DNA of 64,000 nt from Schistosoma haematobium (GCF_000699445.3 NC_067195.1:89104493-89168492); one strand, 5' to 3'. Counted from the stretch's first letter, positions 24,950 to 36,164 are shown. Numbers and translations: made by a program. The notes: generated by a model not told the origin, from the letters alone.

Positions 24950-26670
24950 TCAGGTTAGAGAAAACAAGCCACAGTATGGAGTTGAATGGATAAACCAGTG
25001 TACAAATGGAAGGGGTTTAAAAGAACTGAGAGACTGACCGACTGATTCCATGTGAAGGTTTGTCTTGTGACGCAGTTGGGCGCTTTCCTCAATATGTGTC
25101 TTATCCACTTCCAGCGCTTCTTCCTGATTTCTCCCTTCTCTGGAATCTGGTTTGTTCTCTCCCGCAGTAGGTTGTTGCTGATAGTGTCTGACCAACGGAT
25201 CTGAAGTATTTTGCATAGACAAACACTTGTATCTTCTGGATGATGTCTTTCGTAGTTCTACAGGTTTCCGCCCCATCTTGACATTTGTATTGAAAATTGT
25301 AACTTTGGTGTTAGTTGACAGTTGTTTTGAGTTCCAGATATTCTTCAGCTGTAGATATGCTGCTCTCGCTTTTCCGATCCGCACATTCACATCTGCATCA
25401 GATCCACCCTGTTCATCAATGATGCTGCCCAGATATGTAAAGGTTTTACATCTTCAGAATCTCCTCTGTCAAGTGTGATTCCATAGGTGCATGCTGTGTT
25501 GTATCAGAGAATCTGTGGTGGACCAGACAATTTACGAGCGTAAAAAGTATTAATAAAGTTATTAAAGATCAATAGTAATGTTAATATATATAAGTCAGTT
25601 GTTAAAAATACAGTAGGAAATAGGGATTTTACTTACATTCACCAAGTTGATTAGTGTTTGAATTTGGTCTGGTGCTGAAAATCCACAATTATAAATATTT
25701 GATGATTCCAATCAAGTTGATGAACTCTCCAATTATATAATCCCATGTAAGTTATGATATATTTCCAATCACAGTCTATAAATATAGATAATATTTGATT
25801 TAAACTTCAGTTAACTCAATCACAAATGAATGTAGAACGAGGGATATGTGTGCAACAATGTATTTGTTAGCAATTAACAGTATGTCATGCTATGTAAGTT
25901 ACACAACGGAAAGTGTGTTCAAGGTCATTCACTTAAACAACACGTACAGTCATTTAATGATAAATGTACATACAGTGGAAAATTGGCAAAATAAATACAA
26001 ATAACATTAAAAACTATTTACAAAATAAGCTTGTCAGGCATATCTCCACAAATCTTGCTTTTCCCTTTATGTATGTTGAGACCTACTACTGCTGAGACTG
26101 CTGTTACACTAGTCGTCTTCTGCACTTTTTTGCGTTTGCGATAGAAGAGCTAGATCATCTGCGAAGTCTAGATCGTCCAGTTGCATCCTAGATGTCCAAT
26201 GTATCCCGTGCTTCTCCCCAAGTGTGACATCTTCATGATCCAGTCGATCACCGGGAGAAAGAGAAAGGGTGAGAGTAAGCAACCTTGCCCGACACCGGTC
26301 TTCACCTCGAACGAGTTTGTCAACTGTCCTCCATGCACGATTTTGCAGTTTAATCCATCGAAGGAATTCTGTATGATATTGACTATCTTCTGAGGCACGC
26401 CGTAGTGTCGAAGAAGCCTCCATAGTGTTGTCCTGTTCACGCTATCAAGTGCTTTCTCGTAGTCAATGAAGTCGGTGTAGAGTGGTGAATTCCATTCAGT
26501 TGATTGTTCCACAATGATCCGTAGAGTTGCGATTCAGTCTGTACACGATCGATCTTTACGAAATCCAGCTTGTCGGTCTCGAAACCGGATGTCTACTAGC
26601 AACCTATTCCAGAGGCTTGCATAGCGTGTTACAAAGGAAGTTGACTTCAATGTGCTTGATGTTCTCGATA
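24950..26670 (-). mobile_element. RTE-like (SR2-type) retrotransposon fragment, split by a ~530-bp insertion
   Basis: On the - strand the RT core lies at about 26670-26040: DFIDYEKALDSVNRTTLW, VGQGCLLSPFLF and LDFADDLALLSQTQ, with the FADD active site kept. The text VVGLNIHKGKSKI at about 26085-26050 is then interrupted. It resumes at about 25500 (NTACTYGITLD) and continues through RIGKARAAYLQLKNIWNSKQ and the C-terminal region to 24950. Several stops and frame changes are present. The element has no endonuclease here. The interrupting sequence is listed separately. Confidence 0.85.
25505..26035. other. Unidentified ~530-bp AT-rich insertion in the RTE fragment
   Basis: It is placed by the break in the RTE protein between KSKI and the following NTA(C/E) region. 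It has no coding potential. Flanks TATCAGAGAATCT and TATCTCCACAAATCT may be remnants of the duplicated target, but they are diverged. It could be a solo LTR or a non-autonomous DNA element. Confidence 0.4.
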
Positions 26671-26734
26671 TCTTTAGTAAAAAAAAGGTAGATAACTACG
26701 TAGGAATAAGCAATATTTGATTGCTTACTTACAC

Positions 26735-27390
26735 ATAGAGAAGCAAATACCACCCACTAGCATTCTCCATCCAACTCTTTCCTCGACAATTGTTTCCAGT
26801 TACTGTTCGTGTTGTTGATATCTGCTTCCAATTCTCCACGCAATATGTTGTTTGGCCTTCCTCTTTCCCGTTCTCCTTCAGGATTCCAAGTTGGCGCTCA
26901 CTTTGTGATGCAGTTTGATGATTTCTGTAATGTACTATCCACCTGCCAACGTCTTTTCCTAATTTCCTCCTCAGCTAGAACCTGGTTTGTTCTCCTAGCG
27001 TAGGGCTGTTGCTGGCGGTATTCGGTCAACAGCGGACATTGAGTATCTTGCTTAGATAACCCTTTATAAATACTTGTACGTTTTTGCTGGTAGTTGTAGT
27101 AGTTCTGGAAGTTTCGGCTCGATACAATAGAACTGTATTGACGTTCCTATTGAAAATTCTGACCTTGATAATAGCTTTTAGTCAGTTGTTTTGAGTTCCA
27201 TAAGTTCGTCACCTGGATTTGTTGATGTGTATGGGATAGAAGGGCTAGGTCATCTGCGAAGTCCAAGTCTAGTTGCATGCAATCTGTCCATTGTATTCTG
27301 TTCTTACCCTCAGATGTGTAGGTCTTCATAATTCAGCCAACCACCAGAAGAAATAGGAAGTGGGGTAGTAGGCAACCCTATCACCGAATG
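26735..27390 (-). mobile_element. RTE-like (SR2-type) retrotransposon 3' fragment with internal deletion
   Basis: On the - strand RTWLLS-type palm sequence (LDFADDLALLSHTH, about 27265-27225) joins directly to NLWNSKQLT (about 27200). A segment of roughly 60 or more residues between these motifs is therefore lost. The post-RT region follows with the family's usual ending at about 26740. The + strand end at about 27385 abuts the dispersed copy of the 1.6-kb repeat. Confidence 0.8.
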
Positions 27391-28385
27391 TTATCGGCGA
27401 TTACTTGATGCTACACTGGAAACTGCATAATGTAGCTGATAATTCTACTGGAAGATTAAGCCTGCTTTAAATACTCAGTTAACGGGATGATATTATTATT
27501 CTTATAATTATTATTCATTGGAATCAGATATAAAGGAAATTAGCTTGAACAAAGTTGGTTGATGAGCAGCAGCAGCAGCATCAGCAGCAGCCGCAGTGAC
27601 ATTTGGAACATGCACCATTTTTGTCTACAAAGTCTGCATATTTAAAGCCAAAGTGACAGTTTTGTTATTCGGTGAGCTTCATAAATGTATTTTTTATTGT
27701 TATTTGTTAATTCCTCATATTGTATATTTCAATGCTGAGCTTATTGTTATTGGTGTTGTTATTATTTCTTGGTATCATGTTATTTGATAATTGACCGAAC
27801 CTTTTATGTAAGTGTATTCCATGGGTGCCATCTCTGTAGGTTTACCCGTATTTAATGCTGTAAAGTGTGAATTGTGGTTTACACGCTGAGAAAGTTGCTT
27901 TGCTCTTTGTTGTTGGAAAGAGAATTACATGTCAGAGCATGAAATTTAGTTAGACAAAGTGGTTGCTGCCGGACGACGTTATTGAATAAGTACCTGACGT
28001 TGTTTTTAAGTAGGATCCTGACGCACCATACGATTGCCTAAAAGGAGGGAGGTCATTCGTGTTACATTTCTCACCAATTAGCAGACAACTGAACAATTAT
28101 TAGACAATGTAGAACTAGGTGACTGCATACCGTCTCAATTAACACGAAACATGACGAATGAATTGGGGGATCGCATAATAGACAAACGTCCATTATATCG
28201 AACACAACCACCACGTGACACTGTGCATATTCTCACAGCGTTCCGTGTCACTTGAACAATTGGTCGAATGCACAACATCGACCAGTGACAGTGCCCTTCT
28301 TAGTCCCATTCACAGACATCATAGTCTGACTATATGGAACCACTGTGATGTATGGTGATGAGTGGTGATAGATTGAGAAGGAGAT
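27391..28385 (-). repeat. Dispersed, diverged copy of the 1.6-kb tandem-repeat unit
   Basis: Read on the - strand this matches the units at 55.3-62.96 kb. The match runs from the CAC-rich arm (28195-28330; TCTCACAGCGTTCCGTGTCA is shared), through GGCAGCAACCACTTTGTCTA, TACAGCATTAAATACG and the (CTG)n tract (27560-27597 as CAG on +), to CAGTGTAGCATCAAGTAATC at 27400-27420. It lacks the tRNA-like head and the RTE fragment of the array units. It is interrupted at about 28045-28205 by unrelated sequence. Confidence 0.8.
28075..28205 (+). pseudogene. Short Gypsy-type gag fragment inside the dispersed repeat copy
   Basis: The + strand reads EQLLDNVELGDCIPSQLTRN followed by MTNELGDRIIDKRPLYRTQ. This resembles the conserved C-terminal gag segment of Ty3/Gypsy elements (xQLLxxxELGDxxPSQLLRxM). 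Only about 40 codons remain. It interrupts the dispersed copy of the 1.6-kb repeat unit. Confidence 0.45.
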
Positions 28386-30049
28386 GATTTCCATCATTTT
28401 CCCACCGTATATCTCCTTCTTTCCTGGCTTCTAACGGAATATTCTTAACACTTATATGTATTTGAAGTTTGCCTTTTAATAGCAAAAGTATAACTCTGGT
28501 TTCAATCTAGGTCGTGGTAACTGGTGTGTTTACGTTTGTATGATTCGAAAGATGCAAGTCAGAAATTCCAAGCATGTCTTTTGTATGAAGACTAATGTGA
28601 GATACTTCGGAAATACTTGCCAGTGTTCTTTTTGAAACTCTGTTCTACCAATGACAATCGTCGTACTAGCAGAATATGAGAGACATGATAGAGAATATGC
28701 ATGTGGTATGATTTTGACCACCAACTCTATCTACTCCAACTATCAATCCGTCTGTGGTGAGGGTAAACTTTTCAGGTGGTCAAAAGACTAGAGAAATTTT
28801 CGGTGTTTTTGAGGACTGTAGAATGTGTCCTAGTTTATACTCGTTTGACGTTCCAATAGGAGCTGTTTATTATAAACCAAGTAAAAAAGTGGACGTAAAA
28901 TGCAAGCAGAATTGGGAATAAAATTAGAATAAGATCGAGAAAGAGAAATTCATATTCTCATTCCTAAGATGTTCGTAGCTGAGTGAGGTGGCATCGATGA
29001 GATTAAGCGTCTCATATCAAGTTAGAAACCCTTGATATATATGGTTAGTTAACTGGAGGAATTTTTACAAATTATGACGCGATATCTGGTTATCTTTCTG
29101 TTATGTATTTGAATACTTCGGGCCATTTAGTTAAAATTTTAAACTTTTTTCTGCTGAATAAAAAAAAGCACTTTTTGAGATTTTAAATCAAGATTATTTT
29201 TAGTTTCATTGGCGCTGAATTTTGATTGCATGGCTACTATTTTCCTATCTTATGATATAGAACAAACTAGTTTGTTCAAAAAGTTCGAAATTGGCACTGC
29301 CTTGTCATAAATCCTATTAAATCACCTAATCTTTGTAAAATAGCAGCTTATTACTCAAAATGGTAGCCTTAGTGATTGGAGAAATTGAATTATAATATAT
29401 GCTATTTACTTATATCAACTAGAACACTACGCTGACTTCAGGAAATTACAAAGCAGATTATTTTGCCACATTCTGAACATAGTTGACTACAATTTATTTT
29501 ATCTTGAAGAAATTTTTGAAGGTTTATTGGATAAACCTAAAACTTTAGTCAGAACACAAGAAATAACATGCAATTTCAATGTTATTAAAAGATAAATTTA
29601 CTTGCTTAAAATTCAAGTTGTTTAAGAACCGTTTAGAGTGATCTTTATTATTCAGATTTTACCCAGAAAGTATTGACCTTCGTCTACATACTTGTTGGCT
29701 TTTAAATAGTTCAAACTTTACACTTCAAGTATGTATACTGCATACATAAGTGAACGATATTTTAGCTAATTGTTTACTTATTTCACCAATGATATGGAAC
29801 TACTTTAAAGTAGTTAAAGTGAACTTTGATCATTTTCAAAATGTAGAGTAGAATAGTTCAAATGAAGATAATAATCATAATGATGATTCCTTCATTGAGA
29901 TTTTATAAACAACAGAATGACCCGAAATATGAGTAAATTAAAATATTGAAGTTATTCCATGATAGAGTAGTGACTTATTTAAAACTCTGGTCACTTTAAG
30001 CAGATCATTTTATTATTTACTTTTCAATATAACATTTTTGATAGAATAA
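28386..30049. other. AT-rich spacer, no gene recognised
   Basis: Open frames such as 28530-28724 (-) show no motif. Nothing is supported here. Confidence 0.4.
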
Positions 30050-30371
30050 AAGTCTTGAAGCACAAAGAGAATTGCGTAAAAAAGAACGAATGGTAAAAGA
30101 TTTGAAATAGGTACGTAGTGAAGTTGAAGCGATAATGGGAAAGATCAGTTCTACGTCAGCATCTGTTGAGGAATTGAAACAAGAATTACGCACAAAAGAT
30201 GAAGAAAATCGTCCAACAAAAGTTTCTTTAGAGCAAGCTAATCGTCATTTACAAATAACTGAAGGCAAATTAAAAGATTGTCAAGTAAAACTTGACCAAC
30301 CGATTGAAGTGAATGAATCTATCACGGCTAAAATACACTTAATACCAACTGAAGTGAAGGTACAATTTTAG
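30050..30371 (+). pseudogene. Coiled-coil protein exon fragment with an in-frame stop
   Basis: An acceptor-like TTGATAG is followed by an open coiled-coil frame (KSLEAQRELRKKERMVKDLK). A TAG then occurs at about 30107, and the same phase continues as VRSEVEAIMGKISS, ASVEELKQELRTKDEENR and SLEQANRHLQITEGKLKD. It ends at GAAGTGAAG|GTACAA, a possible splice donor. The heptad-like Leu spacing and high Glu/Lys/Gln content suggest a long coiled-coil protein, possibly a cilia/flagella-associated or cytoskeletal one, but I cannot name it. The internal stop, where CAG or a similar codon would be expected, suggests a decayed exon or a duplicated pseudogene piece. No neighbouring exon was found. Confidence 0.4.
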
Positions 30372-31384
30372 ATTTTCATATTTTGTTTCATAGTAAAGTC
30401 TTTATATTGATTTATAGCATATTTGAATATATTTCCAGTTTCTAAAACAATTGATTGAGACAAGAAAAAATTAGTGTTAACCATTGACTCATAGAGAATG
30501 TACAGTCTAAAATCATTATATATTGATGAAACATTGTCATAACGCATGTCAGAACAATATTAGAAATTTGCAAAGATGAAAGTTGAAGATTCATTAGAAT
30601 AATGTGATGATGGTTATAACTTGAAATAAGTAGCATAGTTCTAATGAAATGGATAAGATAGAACAATAAAATCAGTGGAATGATTACAGACTCAAAAGTG
30701 AGGAGGAGAATGTGTGTTCGCCAGTGGCATTAATTTCAATTCATATCACTAGTGATTTCTCACTATTAATCAAGAATTTGCCAAATAACTTTATTAGAAA
30801 GTATATATCTCTCGAACCGAATCAATTCAGTGGTCATTGACTTCATAAGTTGACAAAAGTTGTTCATCTAGCAACCATTAATCCACTTATAACTTATTAT
30901 TCCAGTAATCGAAGGTTGCTGAGTTGTTGTAATACAACTCAATTGGCTTCAACTTTGTTTATACTACTAAATTACATGACTTTCCTTAAATCGACGAAAA
31001 TACGCGGGCTAACCTTCCACCAATTGAAAAGACAATTATTTATAAAGTGCAAAATCACAGAAATACTAGTCAATAAAGTCATTTGCAAATGTCATAAGTA
31101 ATACATGAGAATGAGCATAGTTTCTATGCATAGAAATTTTACTGAAACAAAATTCAATCACATCAAATACATTCAGTTTTAAGAACATGCCGACAGATGA
31201 CACACAAATCACATAATAAGAGGTAATGCCATTAGCATTCAACAAAACACATGCAGGAAAGTTATCTTAATTAATGACATCAAGTTAGATTCAGTGTGCT
31301 ATTGTTATAGTACAGTTAGTTACAGATGTGATATTTGGATATTTTGATATCCTGTCAAACAACTCCAGTCCAGCAGTATTTATT
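30372..31384. other. AT-rich spacer, no gene recognised
   Basis: I see no coding segment, RNA gene or identifiable repeat. Confidence 0.4.
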
Positions 31385-31435
31385 GTGAGATGGTGGAGAA
31401 GATTTGTAGCCCAGGCGGATGATTTTGGTGGAGTT

Positions 31436-31550
31436 TTGTTCTCTGAGCTGAATGGTTTGGTCGTGGAGCTTTCGTCGTCCTTCTGAACGACATCGTCAGC
31501 ACAAACTTCAGGTAGAAGTGGAGTGTTCGAATTTCTCTACATGTGGTTCA
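31436..31550 (-). ncRNA. Hammerhead-like motif in Penelope terminal repeat (left, inverted copy)
   Basis: On the - strand the core CTGACGA (31493-31499) is followed by a T and then a 7-bp hairpin (GTCGTTC-AGAA-GGACGAC). Next come GAAA and a possible helix III AGCT/AGCT ending at a C cleavage position. TTTGT before and ACAAA after can pair as part of helix I. The extra T between the core and helix II is atypical. Hammerheads in Penelope-like element terminal repeats are established; activity of this one is inferred. Confidence 0.55.
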
Positions 31551-31559
31551 CTGTTTGTC

Positions 31560-32160
31560 CTGTATACTTCAATGTTGATTAGTTCTTGTTGACCTGTCAT
31601 TGTTTACTTCTTTGTTCCTATGTTTGTTCATAATTTTCTTGATTGGTTGGTAAATTGAATCAATTTCAATGTGCTTGTTGATTGCTGATCGACCTGAGTG
31701 CCAAGCTTCTAAAAGTTTTCTGGTGTTTTTCGAATTGCCCGTATCCAAATTTTGCACATTTTTCCAGTCGAATGTGTGTCCGCAGTTGTCCACGTGCATT
31801 GATATAAGTGGGGACATGTCATGGCGCTTGACTGTTAATTGATGTTCATGTGAGCGATGATAAAGAGGGTGTTTTTCTCAGTTGGCACAATTTATTTTGT
31901 AGATGATGTTTGATTTGTCATTTCATCCTTTGGTTTGCATAGGATTGATTGTAGTGATTTAGTTGGTTTGTGTAAAACACCTATTCCGAAGGTTTTCAGT
32001 AGTCTCGTTGTCGTTTATGATATTGCCTTTTATGTATGGTAGGATGATCCTTTTGTTGACTTCTGTATTTGACTTTGTTTCTGATGATGCATGTATCTGG
32101 TATTTTTTTATGAAATTGACTGGGTAGCTTTTCTTTTAAAAAATGGTCTTGAGTTATTTT
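31560..32160 (-). pseudogene. Penelope-like element, C-terminal GIY-YIG endonuclease region, dead
   Basis: On the - strand the frame 31817-31569 reads ISMHVDNCGHTFDWKNVQNL and LLEAWHSGRSAINKHIEI. This is the conserved C-terminal region of Penelope-like elements after the GIY-YIG nuclease. Upstream, in broken phases, IIYKINCAN (about 31905) and HRSHEHQLTVKRHDM (about 31860-31815) are the nuclease core, and PVNFIKKYQIHASSETKS (about 32130-32075) belongs to the linker from RT. Stop codons interrupt it, and the RT is not present. Confidence 0.75.
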
Positions 32161-32320
32161 TCATTATTTTTTCGTGCTGCAAGTGTCGCAATGAGCCCTC
32201 GCTCTCTTGAAAAAAGTTTGTACGCAGTTGATTTTGTGAGCTCTTGGTTTGTTGCTATTGTAGTTGACAATTTGATCTGTATGAATCGGGTTCCTGCATA
32301 CTTCCTATGGGATAAACTGT

Positions 32321-32440
32321 GAACTACATGTGGAGAAATTCGAACACTCCACTTCTACCTGAAGTTTGTACTGATGATGTAGTTCAGAAGAATGACGAAA
32401 GCCCCACGACCAAACTATCCAGCTTAGATAACAAAGTCAG
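32321..32440 (+). ncRNA. Hammerhead-like motif in Penelope terminal repeat (right copy)
   Basis: The + strand core CTGATGA (32371-32377) is followed by a T and a hairpin (GTAGTTC-AGAA-GAATGAC, one mismatch). GAAA (32397-32400) and a partial helix III (AGCC/AGCT) come next. It is the inverted relative of 31454-31550 over about 110 bp. The intact CUGAUGA/GAA core is seen; catalytic activity is not shown. Confidence 0.5.
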
Positions 32441-32454
32441 TCAGTCGATAACCA

Positions 32455-32935
32455 CGTAGAACTTCGTACGTACGTACATCAGTTCGAGTTCCACACAGAC
32501 ACAATTGCCGATTCAAATCCTGTAGTGGTAGAGGTAGTAATAGTATAAGCAGGAATCGGAAAGATTAGGGTTTGAAGACGTTATTAAAGGAGTATAATTT
32601 AGTGAAATAAATTTGGAAGGAGAAAAAATAAAAGGATATGAAGAATTCAGAAGATTAGAATTTGGGAGAACACAATGAGTGGATGCACCTGCATCATTGC
32701 AACCGATTTTCAGGCATGTCATTCAAGGTCTCTAATCATCGGTTGCTATCATCTCTCAGTCCACAACCAGAAAGTCTACACCTACCAACATGGCTCAGTC
32801 CACTTGTCAGTGGCTTCATGAATTCTTGCCATGTTTTGGTCTGGCCGCCCCTAGTTTTCTTCCAACCTACTCCTACACTATAAAACATCTCATATCGAGG
32901 CAGTCAGTGATTGGGCATAAGATTATAATAGGACT
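32455..32935 (-). mobile_element. RTE-like (SR3-type) retrotransposon 3' end
   Basis: On the - strand a degraded C-terminus (GRPDQNMARIHEA, WTEPCW) and the 3' untranslated region match the copies ending at 46790 and 49920. The + strand start of each carries the shared sequence CAGTCAGTCG or CAGTCAGTCA (32432-32441 here). It lies right beside the Penelope inverted pair. Confidence 0.7.
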
Positions 32936-33148
32936 ACAGAGATGATTTGAACGTGAGCCTTTTTTTTTCGCAAATCATTTTTACCAAAATAAAATAATAT
33001 TTAGTAATAACAATTAAATATGTAAATAATATTTAATTTATTAAACTAATTCAACTATTTTTCCTATTTCATACATTATAGTTCCCTGTATTATGTTGAA
33101 AAGAGAGTAAGAATAAAGATTAATGCAGAATAATAAATGGATTCATTT

Positions 33149-33880
33149 TTTTGTTTCGTCAGGTTCTCATCAGCTGCTTACAACTTAAAATCAAAGTTAT
33201 TACAATTATTGACATACTTATATATATAAGAGGGTGATTAGGGAGGAATACATGTGTATCATGATGTAGCAAATATTCCAATAGAGTTAATGGGGTCATA
33301 AAATTTTGTTTCGAATAAATAATGTTAAAGACGGAAGATTCCAGAACATTGAAATATAGATTAGAACTCATGGAATTCATATGAAACACAATAAATGACT
33401 ATAGAATGAAGTAACTGAAAATAGATTAATGGTAATCAAGAAATGTATGAATTAAAGTCAGTCGGTTATAAATGATGTAATTTTAGAATTCAGAAACAGT
33501 TGGAATGACGTAATAAATAAATAAAAGGAGGGATAATGTTACCAGGGCAAAGAAAGATTTGTTACTGTTTCTTTTTGTATACATAGATTTTGTTTTAGAC
33601 GCTTGATTGCTATCGGTTCAGCAAATTTCAAAAGGTTTGAGCTTGATGGTTTTTTAATCAGTGAATCGACTTCATGTCCTGTGTCAAGGAGATGTCTTGC
33701 GATGGCACTGCTGAATGCTTTTTGTCCGTTTGATCTTAAAGTCTTAGGAATATGTTCTTTGAATCGAACGTAGGCTCTTTTAGTGGGGCCCTTTTATTTG
33801 CCGTCATTTTGATCGGGCAATGTTCGTTGAAGGTCTTACCAATTTAGTGGCCCGTGGATCTGACTCCAAGATCATACGAA
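33149..33880 (-). mobile_element. Penelope-like GIY-YIG element, 3' end, second family
   Basis: On the - strand GPTKRAYVRFKEHIPKTLR (about 33790-33735), AIARHLLDTGHEVDS and FAEPIAIKRLKQNLC (about 33620-33575), then TNLSLPW form the end of a GIY-YIG nuclease protein. This lies in phases broken by stops, for example TAT/TAA near 33798. About 350 bp of 3' untranslated sequence follows, to the terminal motif AGCAGCTGATGAGAACCTG (33160-33178 region). Related 3' ends occur at 36165, 36641-37620 and 45948. Assignment to Penelope-like elements is by nuclease type and is less certain than for the copy at 31.6 kb. Confidence 0.6.
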
Positions 33881-33884
33881 TGTT

Positions 33885-34290
33885 TGTTATCGCCTATTCT
33901 CGTCTATAATCGTCGACTTAAATCTTGTTAGTCAATAACGGAATTAAATAAGTCGAATAACGAGAATCGACTGGTAAATACATATATTTTGTATTTGAAG
34001 CGAATGAAACAGAGCACAGCAAAATGACAAGCAGGGAAGATGGCTGGGAAGCCAACTCCATTTTAGTCAAGCGAGACTCAATATTTATAGTCAGACAAAA
34101 TAAAGCTGCAGACATGTGATTAATGGAATAAGAAGAGCACACACATATACGCTCATATAAAAACAGTCAAGGCTAATAAGCGAATAATTGACAAGGTCAA
34201 AGTATGGCTCAAATAGAATGAATAGAATGGGATGTCCGAAAGCTAGAATAAGGTATATGGGCTTAATATAATAACTAACACTACAACATT
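33885..34290 (-). mobile_element. Probable solo LTR of a Gypsy-type element
   Basis: On the - strand it begins TGTTGTAGTGTTAG and contains a TATA-like TATAAATATTGAG followed by TCTCGCTTG. It ends near GGCGATAACA. No coding sequence is present. A 137-bp piece of the same sequence (its 5' part) lies at 41939-42075. Target duplication was not evident, so the exact ends are uncertain. Confidence 0.45.
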
Positions 34291-34295
34291 CCCGA

Positions 34296-34320
34296 TAGAT
34301 AGATAGATAAATAGATATGC
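34296..34320. repeat. (GATA)n microsatellite
   Basis: Short GATAGATAGATAGATAAATA run directly after the LTR-like sequence. Confidence 0.7.
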
Positions 34321-34344
34321 GGCGAAACAGATAAACAGTTTTCT

Positions 34345-35752
34345 AATTTCACTTGATATTGTTTTACTTGAATTTTCCCATTGATGTTTTTGGACTGAAA
34401 TTGATCAGTCTCTTATTGGCATATGTGCATACTGTGCGTATGCCTCGATATTGCCTAAATTTACAAGCATTATAATTTGTCTATATTTTCTGATTTATAC
34501 ACGGTGACAACAAAGAAAAATAACATGAATAGTTAACTAAGTTAAATTCTGTCAGTTCAAGTGTTCATTATGAAAAAAAGAGAGAAAAACAATATGATAA
34601 TCAATATTATTTTGTCTTTCTAATTTAATCATTACTCTACCAGTATATGATAAATACTACCTCTATTATTCTTTACAATAAGAAAACAAGGTTCCATCCC
34701 CTCGACCTCCAGATCATCTGTAAATGAAACATTAAACTTTGTTTCTGATATAATCATTGGTTTCATACACATTGTAAGGCCAGTGAAATGTCACTAAGCC
34801 ATAGCCAAATCATTCTGCAGTTGGGTCACTGAATACCGAACCAATCATCTCTCCCTGTCAAGGTCAAGAACGACCAACGCACATCAGTTAATCGTACTCT
34901 ATGAACTGGCCCGTACGGTGGTGGTCTTACTTTCGCGTGTATCTACTTTAACTAATGTGTTTCTGTAATAATGTCATTTGTGTTGTACAGTCTTCAAAGC
35001 ATCTATAGTATCTCGATACATCGATGGGGCAATCCACATAAGGTGCTGACCACGAGGTGTGACTTTGATGTTAGCTGGATCGTCACACCATTCCCGTCTA
35101 ATTTCAATAGGTCCCCAATCATTCGACAAAGATCATCTACGCTGGTGATCTACAATATTATTTGTGTATGTATAAGTGATCGATTGAAACCTGGGTTAAG
35201 GTTTTCCTAATGACTAACTCCAATCACCATCTTATCACAATGTAGTGCACGTAATGTCGAGTTACCTAGACTACTGGCCAAATTACAATTTGGTCAATAG
35301 GATTCGATCTGTACTAAGAAGAAAATGACACACATGAAATTGATCACCACCCAGTGATCAGTCAATTGTGAATACTGGAAAAATATATCCAAAACAACTT
35401 TTAAGAGAACTCCTTGAGGAGTAGTACTGATATCATTCGTCTTCGTAGTTCAAACATTTGGGGCCAGTACGAAGTTTGATATTTTAACTCCTACGTGTAG
35501 GCTTTTCAACTCCACTTAAATGGTATTTAATATTGTTGGACGTGAAAAACTTCAACCTTTGATTTAAATACACTAAGGACTTGTAAGACTATAATGTATT
35601 CCCAATTATTGACTGTATTTTTAACTGTATCATCGAATCCTATCTTTTTAGGACTGATACAATCATAAGTTATGGTATATTTTAAGAGCCAGCGTTATTT
35701 ATTGTTGCAAAATTACCAGGTTACAAAATAGAATACATTACTATTATACATT
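34345..35752. other. AT-rich spacer with a fragment related to the 61-bp inverted repeat
   Basis: 34360-34450 resembles the palindromic element at 40634-40791 (shared GAAATTGATCAGTCTCTTAT and GGCATATGTGCAT). From 34690 to 35390 there is moderately GC-rich sequence (for example AACTGGCCCGTACGGTGGTG) that looks like an old interspersed repeat, but I cannot name it. No gene was seen. Confidence 0.35.
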
Positions 35753-36043
35753 TGATGAGACTATAATTTATGGACGAATCAATTAGATATAAGATAACAG
35801 GTCTAGGATTTGGGCGTAACATCTACTTATCCATTTGGCTAAATAGAGTTTTGACATTATTGCTGATGTCAGTTCGTGATAAAAACCCTAAATCTAATTC
35901 CTAACATTAACCATTGACTGTAAATCATTATTCAAATTCCTAACATTGGCTTAGAACCCTCATTTGGTCTTAGTTACTAGATGGACACTCTCAAGGTCAC
36001 TTTGGCATGCCTTAAAGGTCATCCATAAATTATAGTCTCATCA
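35753..36043. mobile_element. Merlin-related MITE (291 bp)
   Basis: The terminal inverted repeats are 35753-35777 and 36019-36043 (25 bp, one mismatch; TGATGAGACTATAATTTATG). The same terminus occurs at the end of the Merlin relic at 21238-21262. The subterminal CAAGGTCACTTTGG is also shared with that relic near 20228-20242. It has no coding capacity, so it would be a non-autonomous derivative. A target duplication is not obvious. Confidence 0.65.
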
Positions 36044-36164
36044 TCACAAACGATAACTTCATTATGTTTTTTTCTTTTCACTTGATTGTATTTAACATTT
36101 GCTTATGATGTAAATAATAATCGATTTTAATAGATTTCGAACGAGCTGCAAAAAATATACCTAT

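Noticed and set aside
33918..34142. A 74-codon - strand frame.
   Set aside because: It lies inside the LTR-like repeat and has no recognisable domain.
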